Below, piece by piece: positions 35,388-44,070 of a DNA stretch of 64,000 nt. Each line of letters starts with the position of its first letter. The first letter of the stretch is position 1. The notes under the pieces are model-generated. The model was given only the letters and a program-made list of their open reading frames with translations, was not told where the DNA came from and searched no databases. Origin of the DNA: Ruminococcus flavefaciens (lineage in GTDB: Bacteria; Bacillota; Clostridia; Oscillospirales; Ruminococcaceae); assembly GCA_902760805.1 (NCBI GenBank), contig CACWHY010000004.1, positions 112,582 through 176,581 on the forward strand, given 5' to 3'. Made by a program: the position numbers and the translations under genes.

Positions 35388-36700
35388 AAGCCGGCTCGCT
35401 CCATTTCCTTTGTAAGTGCATCTATCGCCCGTTTTGCGTAGGCGCCGTACTTTTCCTTTTTGTCACGGATCCGTGTTCCCAGCTCAGGCAGGATACCCAT
35501 ATTTGCCCCCATGGGCTGGAACTTCCCATCGTTGAATGGGTCGCAGATGTAGGCGCAAAGAGCTCCCAGCATAGACTCACGTGGCAGCTTCAGAGGCTCC
35601 TTCCCCAGCAGCTTTCTGGCGCAGGCAAGTCCTGCGATGATGCCGCTTGCTGCGGACTCCATGTAGCCCTCCACGCCGGTCATCTGGCCGGCAAAATATA
35701 TCTCAGGGCGTTCCCTCATTGAGAAGTCTGAGTTCAGCAGGACAGGGCTGTTGATGAATGTGTTGCGGTGCATCACTCCGTAGCGGACGAACTCGGCATT
35801 CTCCAGACCCGGGATCATGGAGAAAACACGCTTCTGCTCGCCGAATTTAAGGTTGGTCTGGAAGCCCACAAGATTGAACAGAGTCGCCTCACGGTTTTCC
35901 CTTCTCAGCTGCACCACAGCATAGGGACGGCGACCTGTGCGCTTGTCAGTGATGCCGACAGGCTTCATTGGGCCGAAGCGCATCGTGTCCTCGCCACGGG
36001 AGGCCAGTACCTCTATGGGCATACAGCCCTCATACACGCTGAATGGGTGGGTCTCAAAGTCCTTGAGCTGAACTCGCTCTGCACCGATAAGTGCCTTATA
36101 AAAGGCCAGGTATTCCTCCTTGTCCATGGGACAGTTGATGTAATCCGCATCGCCTCTGTCATAACGGGAAGCGAAGAAGACCTTCTCCTGGTCAAGGCTC
36201 TCATAGGTGACGATAGGAGCTGCTGCGTCGTAGAAGCTCAGCCCCTCACCACAAAGCTCACGGATAGTATCAGCCATCCCGCCTGATGTCAGGGGGCCTG
36301 TTGCGATGATGCAGATCCCCTCAGGCAGAGAAGTCACCTCGCCGGGGATCACCTCGATAAGGGGCTCGGCCTTGATCTTGGCAGTTACGCTGTCTGAGAA
36401 CTTCTCCCTGTCAACAGCCAGCGCTCCCCCTGCTTCAACGGAATTTTCCTTTGCGCAGGGAACTGTCAGGCTGCCAAGGAGCTCCATTTCAGCCTTCAAA
36501 AGACCGGCAGCTGACTCGATACGGGCTGCCTTCAGGGAATTTGAGCACACCAGCTCCGCAAAACCGCTGTACTTGTGAGCAGGAGTGTACTTCTCCGGCT
36601 TCATCTCGTAAAGCCGCACAGCTATGCCATTTTTGGCAAGGCTCCATGCAGCCTCACAGCCGGCAAGTCCGGCGCCGATAACGTTTACGGTGACGCTCAT
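35384..36700 (-). CDS. trmFO: Folate-dependent tRNA (uracil-54-C5)-methyltransferase TrmFO
   Basis: This 438-residue flavoprotein has the FAD-binding 'VNVIGAGLAGCEAAWSLA', 'ELVCSNSLKA', 'RGEDTMRFGPMKPVGITD' and 'QLRRENREATLFNLVGFQTN', all typical of TrmFO (GidA-related). It makes ribothymidine at tRNA position 54 using methylene-tetrahydrofolate. It overlaps topA by 4 bases and plsX by 4 bases, so the three are translationally linked. Confidence 0.96.
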   Translation of the reverse strand: MSVTVNVIGAGLAGCEAAWSLAKNGIAVRLYEMKPEKYTPAHKYSGFAELVCSNSLKAARIESAAGLLKAEMELLGSLTVPCAKENSVEAGGALAVDREKFSDSVTAKIKAEPLIEVIPGEVTSLPEGICIIATGPLTSGGMADTIRELCGEGLSFYDAAAPIVTYESLDQEKVFFASRYDRGDADYINCPMDKEEYLAFYKALIGAERVQLKDFETHPFSVYEGCMPIEVLASRGEDTMRFGPMKPVGITDKRTGRRPYAVVQLRRENREATLFNLVGFQTNLKFGEQKRVFSMIPGLENAEFVRYGVMHRNTFINSPVLLNSDFSMRERPEIYFAGQMTGVEGYMESAASGIIAGLACARKLLGKEPLKLPRESMLGALCAYICDPFNDGKFQPMGANMGILPELGTRIRDKKEKYGAYAKRAIDALTKEMERAGL

Positions 36701-38778
36701 TTCTTCAGCTCTCTTTCATAGCCGCAGCCCTCTCCCTCGCAGACAAGGCGTCCGTTCTTGCCGCCCTTGGTGAAAAGGCTTCGGCCGCACTGGGGGCACT
36801 TCTCTGCTGTAGGCACGTTCCAAGTCATGAAATTGCACTCCGGATAGCCCTCACAGCCGTAGAAGCTCCTGCCACGCTTGGATTTTTTCAGCAGCATCTT
36901 CTTGCCGCAGCGAGGACAGGTGCCGTCGGTCTCGGTAACGATCTTCTTGGTGTTGCCGCACTCCGGGAAGCCCGGGCAGGCAAGGAATTTGCCGTATCTT
37001 CCGTACTTGATGACCATGTTTCTGCCGCAGAGCTCACAAATCACGTCGGTCTCCTCATCGGGGACCTTCACACGCTTGCCCTCCATTGCCTCCTCGGCCT
37101 TGCCAAGAGTTGCGGAGAAATCATCGTAGAACTCATGGAGTGTGCTGACCCAATCCTTTGAGCCGTGCTCCACCTCGTCCAGGTCGTTCTCCATTTCTGC
37201 GGTGAACTTGGCGTCAACGATCTTCTTGAAGTGCTCCTTCAGAAGCTCGGTGATCGCCTCGCCCAGATTGGTGGGCTTTAGCTGCTTGCCCTCATGCTCA
37301 ACGTACTGACGGGCAGTTATAGTTGTGATAGTAGGCGCATAGGTGGAAGGACGGCCTATGCCGTTTTCCTCCAGAGCCTTGATCAGTGAGGCCTCAGTAT
37401 ATCTCGGAGGCGGCTGGGTGAAGTGCTGGTTGCCGGCAATAGACTTCAGCTTCAGCTTGTCGTCCTTGCTCAGCTCGGGAAGCATCTTCTTGTTCTCGTC
37501 GCCGCCGTCGGTGGACTCCACATAGAGCACGGTAAATCCGTCGAATTTCACGGAATAGCCTGAGGCTCTGAATGTGCAGCCGCTGGCCTCGATGTCAGCG
37601 GAAACTGTGTCCAGGAGGGCGTTTGCCATCTGGCTTGCGATAAAGCGCTCCCAAATCAGCTTGTAGAGCTTGAACTGGTCGCTGGAAAGGCTGGACTTTA
37701 CTCTCGCCGGAGTAAGGTCGGGAGTTGAGGGACGGATAGCCTCATGAGCGTCCTGAGCGTTGCTCTTGGTCTTGAAGGTACGGGGCTTGTCGGGCAGGTA
37801 ATCCTGGCCGTAAACAGTGCCGATGTACTGAGCAGCAGCAGCCTTTGCCTCGTCTGAGATACGCAGGCTGTCAGTTCTCATGTAGGTGATAAGTCCAACT
37901 GCGCCTACGCCCTCGATGTCAACACCTTCGTAAAGCTCCTGAGCTGCCTTCATGGTGCGCTTTGCACTGAAGCCCAGCTTTCGGGAGGCCTCCTGCTGGA
38001 GAGTTGAGGTGATGAAGGGCGGTGCCGGCTGTTTCTTGGTGATACGCTTCTTCACTGAGGTGACCACATACTCGGCTCCCTCAAGTCTTGCCAGGAGACC
38101 GTTTGCCTCGGCCTCATTGGGGATCTCCAGCTTGTTTCCGTCAACTGCAACAAGTGCTGCGTCGAAGACCTTTCTGGAGCCCGGTGCTGTGAATTTTGCG
38201 TCGATAGACCAGTATTCCTTGGGAACGAACTTGCGGATCTCGTTCTCCCTGTCAACCACAAGGCGGACAGCTACAGACTGCACTCTTCCGGCAGAAAGGC
38301 CACGCTTGACCTTCTTCCACAGGAAGGGGCTCAGCTTATAGCCCACCAGACGGTCAAGGATACGTCTTGCCTGCTGAGCGTTCACCAGATCCACGTCGAT
38401 CTTGTGGGGGTCGCTCATTCCGGCCTGAACGCCGGTCTTGGTGATCTCGTTGAATGCCACACGGTTATTCTCGTTCATATCCAGCTTCAGCATCTGAGCG
38501 ATATGCCAGGATATGGCTTCTCCCTCACGGTCAGGGTCGGTTGCGAGGTAGACTTTTCCGCACTTTTTTGCGTGCTTTTTCAGTTCCTTGATAACGTCCT
38601 CCTTGCCCTTCATGTCGGTGTACTGAGGAGCGAAATCGTTCTCGGTATCCACTCCCAGCTTGGACTTGGGCAGGTCACGGACGTGGCCCATAGAGGCGAT
38701 GACCTCATAGCCGCTTCCCAGATATTTCTGGATAGTTTTTGCCTTTGCAGGCGACTCTACTATAACTAGATCTGACAT
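36697..38778 (-). CDS. topA: DNA topoisomerase I
   Basis: This 693-residue type IA topoisomerase has an N-terminal Toprim domain ('LVIVESPAKAKTIQKYLG', 'YLATDPDREGEAISWH') and the catalytic Tyr in 'GLITYMRTDSLRIS'. The C terminus has three four-Cys zinc ribbons ('CELCG...CPGFPEC', 'CPRCG...CEGYPEC', 'CPQCG...CEGEGC'). It relaxes negative supercoils. The order dprA-topA-trmFO is widespread in Firmicutes. Confidence 0.97.
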   Translation of the reverse strand: MSDLVIVESPAKAKTIQKYLGSGYEVIASMGHVRDLPKSKLGVDTENDFAPQYTDMKGKEDVIKELKKHAKKCGKVYLATDPDREGEAISWHIAQMLKLDMNENNRVAFNEITKTGVQAGMSDPHKIDVDLVNAQQARRILDRLVGYKLSPFLWKKVKRGLSAGRVQSVAVRLVVDRENEIRKFVPKEYWSIDAKFTAPGSRKVFDAALVAVDGNKLEIPNEAEANGLLARLEGAEYVVTSVKKRITKKQPAPPFITSTLQQEASRKLGFSAKRTMKAAQELYEGVDIEGVGAVGLITYMRTDSLRISDEAKAAAAQYIGTVYGQDYLPDKPRTFKTKSNAQDAHEAIRPSTPDLTPARVKSSLSSDQFKLYKLIWERFIASQMANALLDTVSADIEASGCTFRASGYSVKFDGFTVLYVESTDGGDENKKMLPELSKDDKLKLKSIAGNQHFTQPPPRYTEASLIKALEENGIGRPSTYAPTITTITARQYVEHEGKQLKPTNLGEAITELLKEHFKKIVDAKFTAEMENDLDEVEHGSKDWVSTLHEFYDDFSATLGKAEEAMEGKRVKVPDEETDVICELCGRNMVIKYGRYGKFLACPGFPECGNTKKIVTETDGTCPRCGKKMLLKKSKRGRSFYGCEGYPECNFMTWNVPTAEKCPQCGRSLFTKGGKNGRLVCEGEGCGYERELKK

Positions 38779-38796
38779 TTTTTATCTCCTTTTCTG

Positions 38797-40071
38797 TCAG
38801 TTGATCTCAAATACTTTACCGGGAAGAGACCGGATCTCTCCAAGGATCTCCAGCTCGGTGAGCTCCACCATGAGCTGTCCGGGATCCATTTCAAGGCGCT
38901 CAGCCAAAATATCGGCGTGAAGAGCGCCAACTCTCAGGGCATCGATTATGCTCTTCTGAGGGTCGGTGAGGCTGTCATAGCTCTCCTTTACGGCCGACAG
39001 ATCTTTGGGGGCCGGCTGGGAATCACTCTCTGGGACAGGCTCTTCCTGCGGAGGCTTTTTGGCTCTGCGTCCGGGCTTTGATGACTTTTCCACAAGCTCC
39101 TCGATAAGGGTGGGAGCCTTGCGCTTTATGGGAGTTCCCACGTTGAATGAGCTTATGCCACGGTAGACCTCCTGCCGGATCTCAGCGTCGCTGACTCCGC
39201 CTAAACGGAAGACGTCCGCCACGTCCGCCCACCCGAAAAGGGGCTGGGCGCCCTCTCTCAGCAGCATGATGTTGCCGGAATAGCGTTCATCGGTAATATC
39301 TGCCGGCGGCAGCACGAAGACCTCTCTTCCCTGAGCGGCGGAAAGAGCTGCTGTGATCAGCGAGCCGCTCTTGTGGGATGCCTCGAACACCACCGCTGCT
39401 CTGCCAAGCGCCGCTAGGATCCTGTTGCGCTTGGGGAAATTCTGAGAATGGGGCGGCGTTCCCGGAGGATACTCCGAGACAAAGACTCCGCCGTTTTCCA
39501 GCACGGCGCTTCGGTATCGGAAGTTGTCCTTGGGGTAGTCCACGTCAACTCCGCAGCCCATGACAGCAGCAGTTGGTCTGCCGGCCTCCACCGCTCCCAA
39601 ATGAGAGGCGATGTCGATGCCCAGGGCAAATCCGCTTACTATCACGATGCCGCTCCTGGCAAGCTCTCCGCAGATCCTTCCGGCACTTCGGAGGCTGTAC
39701 TCAGAGGCTCTTCTTGCACCTACGCTGGTGACTGTCCTTGTTCCGCAAAGACAGCTGATGTCTCCCTTATAATAAAGAACTGCCGGCGGATCCATTATAT
39801 GTCGGAGCTGAGCCGGATATTCCGGGGCGCTGTAGCACACGGTGTAAACTCCCTTGGCAGCGCAGGCGTCGATCACCTTCTCTGCGGTAGAGAGCTGTAT
39901 CTTGGCGATATTTTGCCGCTCCTGCTGGCTGAGGCTTAGCTGGCAGTCCTCATCCTTCAAGGTGAAGTATGCGTCGCTGGCGGTGTCGCACAGGCACATT
40001 ACCTCCCAGATCCGGCGGCTGCCGATACCAAATACCATGGTCAGCCAGAGCCAGTATTTCGTTTCGTTCAT
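38797..40071 (-). CDS. dprA: DNA-processing protein DprA
   Basis: The start is ATG 40071 (MNETKYWLWLTMVFGIG), 8 bases after GGGGAG; the GTG nine bases upstream overlaps that site. The 424-residue protein has a SAM-like N-terminal region and the Rossmann core with 'TVTSVGARRASEYS', 'IVSGFALGIDIASHLGA', 'AVMGCGVDVDYPK' and 'FEASHKSGSLITA'. The C terminus is a winged-helix domain after a Pro/Glu-rich linker. It loads RecA on incoming single-stranded DNA in transformation; no other competence gene is in view. Confidence 0.94.
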   Translation of the reverse strand: MNETKYWLWLTMVFGIGSRRIWEVMCLCDTASDAYFTLKDEDCQLSLSQQERQNIAKIQLSTAEKVIDACAAKGVYTVCYSAPEYPAQLRHIMDPPAVLYYKGDISCLCGTRTVTSVGARRASEYSLRSAGRICGELARSGIVIVSGFALGIDIASHLGAVEAGRPTAAVMGCGVDVDYPKDNFRYRSAVLENGGVFVSEYPPGTPPHSQNFPKRNRILAALGRAAVVFEASHKSGSLITAALSAAQGREVFVLPPADITDERYSGNIMLLREGAQPLFGWADVADVFRLGGVSDAEIRQEVYRGISSFNVGTPIKRKAPTLIEELVEKSSKPGRRAKKPPQEEPVPESDSQPAPKDLSAVKESYDSLTDPQKSIIDALRVGALHADILAERLEMDPGQLMVELTELEILGEIRSLPGKVFEIN

Positions 40072-40099
40072 AGATATCACTCCCCAATGATCCTATAAC

Positions 40100-40882
40100 T
40101 TATTTTTTCAGTTCCCACATGAGGATCCCTGCTGCCATTGCGGCGTTAAGGGAATTGATAGTTCCGCTCATGGGGATAGTAACTCTTCTGTCGCAGCGCT
40201 GAGAGATCTCCCTCGGGAGACCATTGCCCTCGTTGCCGATGAAGACCGCCTCAGTTCCCTCAAAGGAGCACTCCGTCACCGGCAGCGCATCTGTGTCGAT
40301 GACTGCGGCAGAGCTCCTTGCTCCGCCCTCACTGAGAAGGGCAAACAGCTTCTCCGGGTCATTCTCGATCATGGTCTTGACTCTGAAGATCGAGCCCATT
40401 GTCGAACGCACCACCTTTGGACTGTAAAGCTCGCAGCTTCCCGAAAGGATAGCTCCGTCCAGACCAAGAGCATCGGCTGTGCGGATGATCATGCCAACGT
40501 TGCCGGGGTCCTGAAGTCCGAAGAGGACGATATATCTTCCTCCGGGGACTATCTCCATGCGCCTTTTCTGCGGTATGGGACAGATTGCAAAAACTCCCTG
40601 AGTGGTGTCAGTGGAGGCAATGCGGTTTCCAAGCTCATTTGAGATAACGATAGTTCTCGCTTCGCTCAAATCGGCCTGAAAAAGCTGGCTGCCATAGCGC
40701 TCATACGCCTGCTTGGTAAGGATAAGGTGAGAGATACCGCTCTGCTCTCTGAGGGCGTCCTCCACGATACGCAGGCCTTCCAACACGAATAAGCCGTATT
40801 GGAGCCTCTCTTTTTTGGAAGATGAGAGCTTCTGATACAGCTTGATAACAGGATTATCTTTTGATGTTATGATGTTTTCCAA
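40100..40882 (-). CDS. TrmH/SpoU-family RNA 2'-O-methyltransferase
   Basis: This ~260-residue SPOUT enzyme has an N-terminal substrate-binding domain ('NPVIKLYQKLSSSKKERL', 'FVLEGLRIVEDAL') and the knot motifs 'LQDPGNVGMIIRTADALG', 'FIGNEGNGLP' and 'IPMSGTINSLNAAMAAGILMWEL'. The likely target is a ribose in 23S rRNA or tRNA. The first GTG (40894) is part of the GGAGGTG ribosome binding site, so the in-frame TTG at 40882, 11 bases downstream of it, is the more plausible start. A hairpin with AAGC-CGCCGG arms (about 40913-40935) lies in its leader. It heads the long minus-strand block. Confidence 0.88.
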   Translation of the reverse strand: MENIITSKDNPVIKLYQKLSSSKKERLQYGLFVLEGLRIVEDALREQSGISHLILTKQAYERYGSQLFQADLSEARTIVISNELGNRIASTDTTQGVFAICPIPQKRRMEIVPGGRYIVLFGLQDPGNVGMIIRTADALGLDGAILSGSCELYSPKVVRSTMGSIFRVKTMIENDPEKLFALLSEGGARSSAAVIDTDALPVTECSFEGTEAVFIGNEGNGLPREISQRCDRRVTIPMSGTINSLNAAMAAGILMWELKK

Positions 40883-40942
40883 TAATACGGACACCTCCGT
40901 TAATCAGCAGGTAAGCCGCCGGTGAGCCCGGCGTGCTTATCT

Positions 40943-40977
40943 ACAAGAAAACACGCTCTTTATAAAAGGAGCGTGTT
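40943..40977 (-). terminator. Intrinsic terminator of infC-rpmI-rplT
   Basis: On the minus strand AACACGCTC (40977-40969) pairs perfectly with GAGCGTGTT (40958-40950), followed by a T-rich tail. Confidence 0.85.
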
Positions 40978-40989
40978 GTCATAGTCTGA

Positions 40990-41343
40990 TCAAAGAGCGG
41001 CCTTAGCCTTGTCAGCGATAGCGCTGAAGCCTGCTGCGTCTGTGATCGCAATTTCAGAGAGCATCTTTCTGTTGAGAGTGATGCCAGCCTTCTTGCAGCC
41101 GTTCATGAATGTTGAGTAGTTCATGCCGTTCATCTTTGCTGCGGCAGAGATACGAGTGATCCAGAGCTGTCTGAACTGTCTCTTCTTCTGCTTTCTTCCG
41201 ATGTAAGCGTAGTTGCCGGACTTCATTACGGCCTGCTTAGCCATCTTGAAGTGCTTGCTCTTTGCGCCCCAGTAGCCCTTTGCGAGCTTGAGAGTCTTAT
41301 TTCTTCTCTTGCGAGTCATCATTGCACCCTTGATACGTGCCAT
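40990..41343 (-). CDS. rplT: 50S ribosomal protein bL20
   Basis: This 117-residue basic protein starts [20 protein letters not shown] and contains '[20 protein letters not shown]' and '[19 protein letters not shown]'. It is an early 23S rRNA assembly protein. In Firmicutes L20 binds the infC leader and represses the operon; a matching attenuator lies at 42189-42306. Confidence 0.97.
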   Translation of the reverse strand: MARIKGAMMTRKRRNKTLKLAKGYWGAKSKHFKMAKQAVMKSGNYAYIGRKQKKRQFRQLWITRISAAAKMNGMNYSTFMNGCKKAGITLNRKMLSEIAITDAAGFSAIADKAKAAL

Positions 41344-41397
41344 AGTCTTTTACCTCCAAAAATATATTACGTTATACACTTATCCTACTCTGCAAGA

Positions 41398-41601
41398 TCA
41401 GAGATAAGGAACGAGCTTCTTGATAGTAGGAGCGTTTGCGCTGCCTGCAACACCAGCAACACGAGCAATTCTCTTACGCTTTGTGTCCTTCTGGGTAAGT
41501 CTGTGTCTCTTGTTGGTCTTCTGGTACTTTACCTTGCCGCTGCCTGTGATCTTGAAGCGCTTCTTAGCACCTGAATGAGTTTTAACCTTTACCTTTGCCA
41601 T
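41398..41601 (-). CDS. rpmI: 50S ribosomal protein bL35
   Basis: The start is ATG 41601 ([19 protein letters not shown]). The 67-residue basic protein has '[17 protein letters not shown]' typical of bL35. It sits between infC and rplT in the standard order. Confidence 0.97.
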   Translation of the reverse strand: MAKVKVKTHSGAKKRFKITGSGKVKYQKTNKRHRLTQKDTKRKRIARVAGVAGSANAPTIKKLVPYL

Positions 41602-41634
41602 TGTATGATCCTCCTTAGTCAAGAACCTTAGTTC

Positions 41635-42153
41635 TTACTTATTTGTTTTAGGATTGACGAACATAACTATGCTGCGTCCTTCCATCTTAGCCGGTTTGTC
41701 AACAGTACCTGCAGCTGAAACAGCTTCCTTGAAACGATCCAGAAGCTCACTTCCCAGCTCGGGATGTGCGATAGCTCTCTTGCGGAATCTTACTGAGACC
41801 TTGAGCTTATCCCCGCCCTGCAGGAATTTAACGGCCTGATTGACCTTTGTTTCAAAATCGTGGGTATCTATTGTGGAGAACATTCTGATCTCCTTGATGG
41901 ATACGACCTTCTGATTTTTTCTTGCTTCCTTCTCACGCTTAGCCTGCTCAAAGCAATACTTTCCGTAGTCCATGATACGGCATACGGGCGGTGTGGCGTT
42001 CGGCGCGATCTTGACCAGATCCAGATCCTTATCGTAGGCGATCTTCTGAGCATCCTTTGCGGAGATAACGCCCAGCTTTGTGCCGTCTGCGTCGATCACC
42101 AGGACCTCTTTGTCTCTGATCTCTTCATTGATCTGCAGTTCCTGTTTGCTAAT
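41635..42153 (-). CDS. infC: Translation initiation factor IF-3, probable AUU start
   Basis: The protein (about 172 residues) has 'LQINEEIRDKEVLVID', 'LVKIAPNATPPVCRIMDYGKY', 'KEARKNQKVVSIKEIRM' and 'MEGRSIVMFVNPKTNK'; both IF-3 domains are complete. No ATG is available near the start. The GTG at 42162 lies within the GGAGGTG ribosome binding site. The ATT at 42153 follows GGAGG by 8 bases, an ideal spacing. An AUU start is the well-known autoregulated start of infC in other bacteria, since IF-3 discriminates against non-standard starts. First gene of infC-rpmI-rplT. Confidence 0.93.
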   Translation of the reverse strand: MSKQELQINEEIRDKEVLVIDADGTKLGVISAKDAQKIAYDKDLDLVKIAPNATPPVCRIMDYGKYCFEQAKREKEARKNQKVVSIKEIRMFSTIDTHDFETKVNQAVKFLQGGDKLKVSVRFRKRAIAHPELGSELLDRFKEAVSAAGTVDKPAKMEGRSIVMFVNPKTNK

Positions 42154-42188
42154 TTCAAGCACCTCCAGCTAAAATTTATTTAATAAAC

Positions 42189-42306
42189 AAAAAAGAGCGC
42201 AGACAGACCCGCACTCAACAATACACGCACTCCCCAAAAAGAGCCTGCGCAATATTGACCGTTTAAGCTGTGCCTGACGGTGAGAACGGAGTTCTGCTTT
42301 GTTTAC
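42189..42306 (-). promoter_or_regulatory. infC leader with intrinsic attenuator (L20-leader type)
   Basis: Between the predicted start of transcription (~42306) and infC lies a hairpin on the minus strand, GAGTGCGGG (42216-42208) with TCTGCGCTC (42203-42195), followed by TTTTTT (42194-42189). This is a terminator inside the leader. A second copy of GAGTGCG lies just upstream (42233-42226 region) and could pair with the same 3' arm, giving a competing fold. The layout resembles the known L20 leaders of Firmicutes; the competing fold is an inference. Confidence 0.65.
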
Positions 42307-42312
42307 TCAAAT

Positions 42313-42341
42313 ATTATACCCTAGACTTGGCGCAAAGTCAA
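42313..42341 (-). promoter_or_regulatory. Sigma-A promoter of infC-rpmI-rplT
   Basis: On the minus strand TTGACT (42341-42336), 17 bases, TATAAT (42318-42313). The -35 box lies across the last codons of spoIIR. Confidence 0.82.
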
Positions 42342-43018
42342 GAGAAAAGATGATTTTCGGCATTTTGCACGATCAAAGGCCTGTCTCCCCTGCGGATATG
42401 GGATGTTTTGTCCTCTTTCAGCCCGGAGATCAGGTCGCAGACCGCCAGTCTCACCTCGTATTTCTCCGGTTTGTTGAGAATGTCCTGCTCCTCCTGAGTA
42501 AAGTGCAGCTCCTCCTGAGACTTGTCCTCAGTCACCTGGGAGCTTTGGGGTATGCACAGCGGCGGATACATGACGCACCACCAGTTATGCCCACGGGCGG
42601 TGCCAATCTCCACACGGAGAGTCCGGTAGTCCCCGGCAGGCATGGTGATATTGCCGTATGTGCGCTCGGTGAAGTGCATATCCGTCAGGTATGCCGTAAC
42701 CGGCGCCTGAGAGCCCTTTTCCCGGAGAGTCTCCTCGGCTATCCGCTGGATCCTGCCAAGCTCTGTCTCAGCGATAGTCTCGGCCTCCTGCAAGTCATCT
42801 GCCCGGCGAAAAATGCCGCTTTCCAGGAGAGCGTCCCGGACGGCCAGCTTCCTGGCCTGATCCTCGGCGCTGTCGGACTCAGCCAAAATGTGCAGGCGCA
42901 GCACCTTGCTCCGGATATGGGCAAGCTCTCGCCCTGTCTTTAAAGTGGAGCCTGCTCCGGCTATGACCAGTGTCAGTATCAGGGCTCCTGCAATAAGTCT
43001 GCTGAAATTTCTGTTCAT
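42338..43018 (-). CDS. spoIIR: Stage II sporulation protein R
   Basis: This 226-residue protein has an N-terminal signal/anchor helix (about 8-25) and the SpoIIR signature: 'VLRLHILAESDSAEDQARKLAVRDALL', seen here as two halves, then 'RTYGNITMPAGDYRTLRVEIG' and 'GHNWWCVMYPPLC'. SpoIIR is secreted from the forespore and activates the SpoIIGA protease in the mother cell, so that pro-sigma-E is cut. Both partner genes, spoIIGA and sigE, lie 6 kb away. Confidence 0.93.
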   Translation of the reverse strand: MNRNFSRLIAGALILTLVIAGAGSTLKTGRELAHIRSKVLRLHILAESDSAEDQARKLAVRDALLESGIFRRADDLQEAETIAETELGRIQRIAEETLREKGSQAPVTAYLTDMHFTERTYGNITMPAGDYRTLRVEIGTARGHNWWCVMYPPLCIPQSSQVTEDKSQEELHFTQEEQDILNKPEKYEVRLAVCDLISGLKEDKTSHIRRGDRPLIVQNAENHLFS

Positions 43019-43064
43019 AAGATCACCTCAGCAGAAGCATTGGCAGAAACTCCCTGCTATATTC

Positions 43065-43093
43065 ATCATAGCATAAATTTTCCCGGAGCGCAA
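43065..43093 (-). promoter_or_regulatory. Possible promoter of spoIIR
   Basis: On the minus strand TTGCGC (43093-43088), 17 bases, TATGAT (43070-43065) with a TG extension. In Bacillus this gene uses sigma-F; I do not see a convincing sigma-F site here. Confidence 0.4.
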
Positions 43094-43154
43094 CCGTTTT
43101 CCGACATTTTTCTCCCGGAGATGAGGTTATAATTGTAAAAAAGGAGCTGAAACT

Positions 43155-44039
43155 ATGAAAAAACTTTTTACCGCTGTCCTGGCAGCAGCTGCCCTGCTTT
43201 GCACTTTCCCAAAGATCACCGCAAAAGCCCAGGAGCCGGCCTACATCTATACGATAATCGGCAGCGAAGCCACTGTTATCGGCTTTTCCGGGGAGCCCTC
43301 CTACATTCAGATTCCCGAGACTCTTGAGGGCTGTCCTGTTACGGAGATCCGTGACAACGCCTTCTGTGAGTGCTCTTCGCTAAAGCAGATAAGCCTCCCA
43401 GACACTCTCACAAAGATCGGCCACCACTGCTTCTACGCCTGCACTTCCCTGGAATGCGTGGTGATCCCCGACAACGTCACACAGATCGGCGACGGCTGCT
43501 TCTGCGGCTGCACCTCCCTGACCGCTGTCAGTCTCCCGGATAGTCTCAGCAGCCTGCCCCACTCTTGTTTTCGGGCCTGTACTGCTCTTCGGGAGATCAC
43601 TCTGCCGGCGGAGGCTCTTGCCGTGGAAGATTACTGCTTTTCAGCCTGCACCTCTCTTTCTAAGGTCAACACCGGAGACAGGCTCCGCAGTTTGGGAGAC
43701 TGCTCCTTTTATATGTGCAGCTCTCTGGAAAGCCTGTACATACCGCCTTCCGCCGAAGATATCGGCAGCTTCGCAGTGGGATACGTCCCCACCGAAAAGG
43801 GCTCTCAGACCAAAGAGGGCTTCACTGTTCTGGGGGAGAAGGGCTCCCCTGCTGAGGATTACGCAAGGGAGAATGACCTGGTCTTCGTGAAGACCTCAGG
43901 AGCTGTTCAGGCCATGGCAGCGGCTCAGCTGAGCCGGAAAGGAGTTCCCTATTTCTACTGGTTTGCGGCCGTTTGGGGAGCTTTTGCGGCGGTTTTGGCT
44001 CTCCTTTTATTGCGATTTATCCACCAAAGGAGCAAATAA
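43155..44039 (+). CDS. Secreted BspA-like leucine-rich-repeat protein with C-terminal membrane anchor
   Basis: This 294-residue protein has a signal peptide (1-25), six or more LRR_5 (BspA-type) repeats of ~23 residues at about 55-220 ('IRDNAFCECSSLKQISLPD', 'IGHHCFYACTSLECVVIPD', 'IGDGCFCGCTSLTAVSLPD') and a transmembrane helix near 265-287 with a basic end. Nearly every repeat has Cys at two fixed places, so the solenoid may carry a Cys ladder. It is probably an adhesion or binding protein on the cell surface. AAAGGAG precedes the ATG; TATAAT is seen at 43128-43133 without a good -35 box. Confidence 0.82.
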   Translation: MKKLFTAVLAAAALLCTFPKITAKAQEPAYIYTIIGSEATVIGFSGEPSYIQIPETLEGCPVTEIRDNAFCECSSLKQISLPDTLTKIGHHCFYACTSLECVVIPDNVTQIGDGCFCGCTSLTAVSLPDSLSSLPHSCFRACTALREITLPAEALAVEDYCFSACTSLSKVNTGDRLRSLGDCSFYMCSSLESLYIPPSAEDIGSFAVGYVPTEKGSQTKEGFTVLGEKGSPAEDYARENDLVFVKTSGAVQAMAAAQLSRKGVPYFYWFAAVWGAFAAVLALLLLRFIHQRSK

Positions 44040-44070
44040 TGCTATTTCGCAGTTTTTTCCAAAAAATCTA

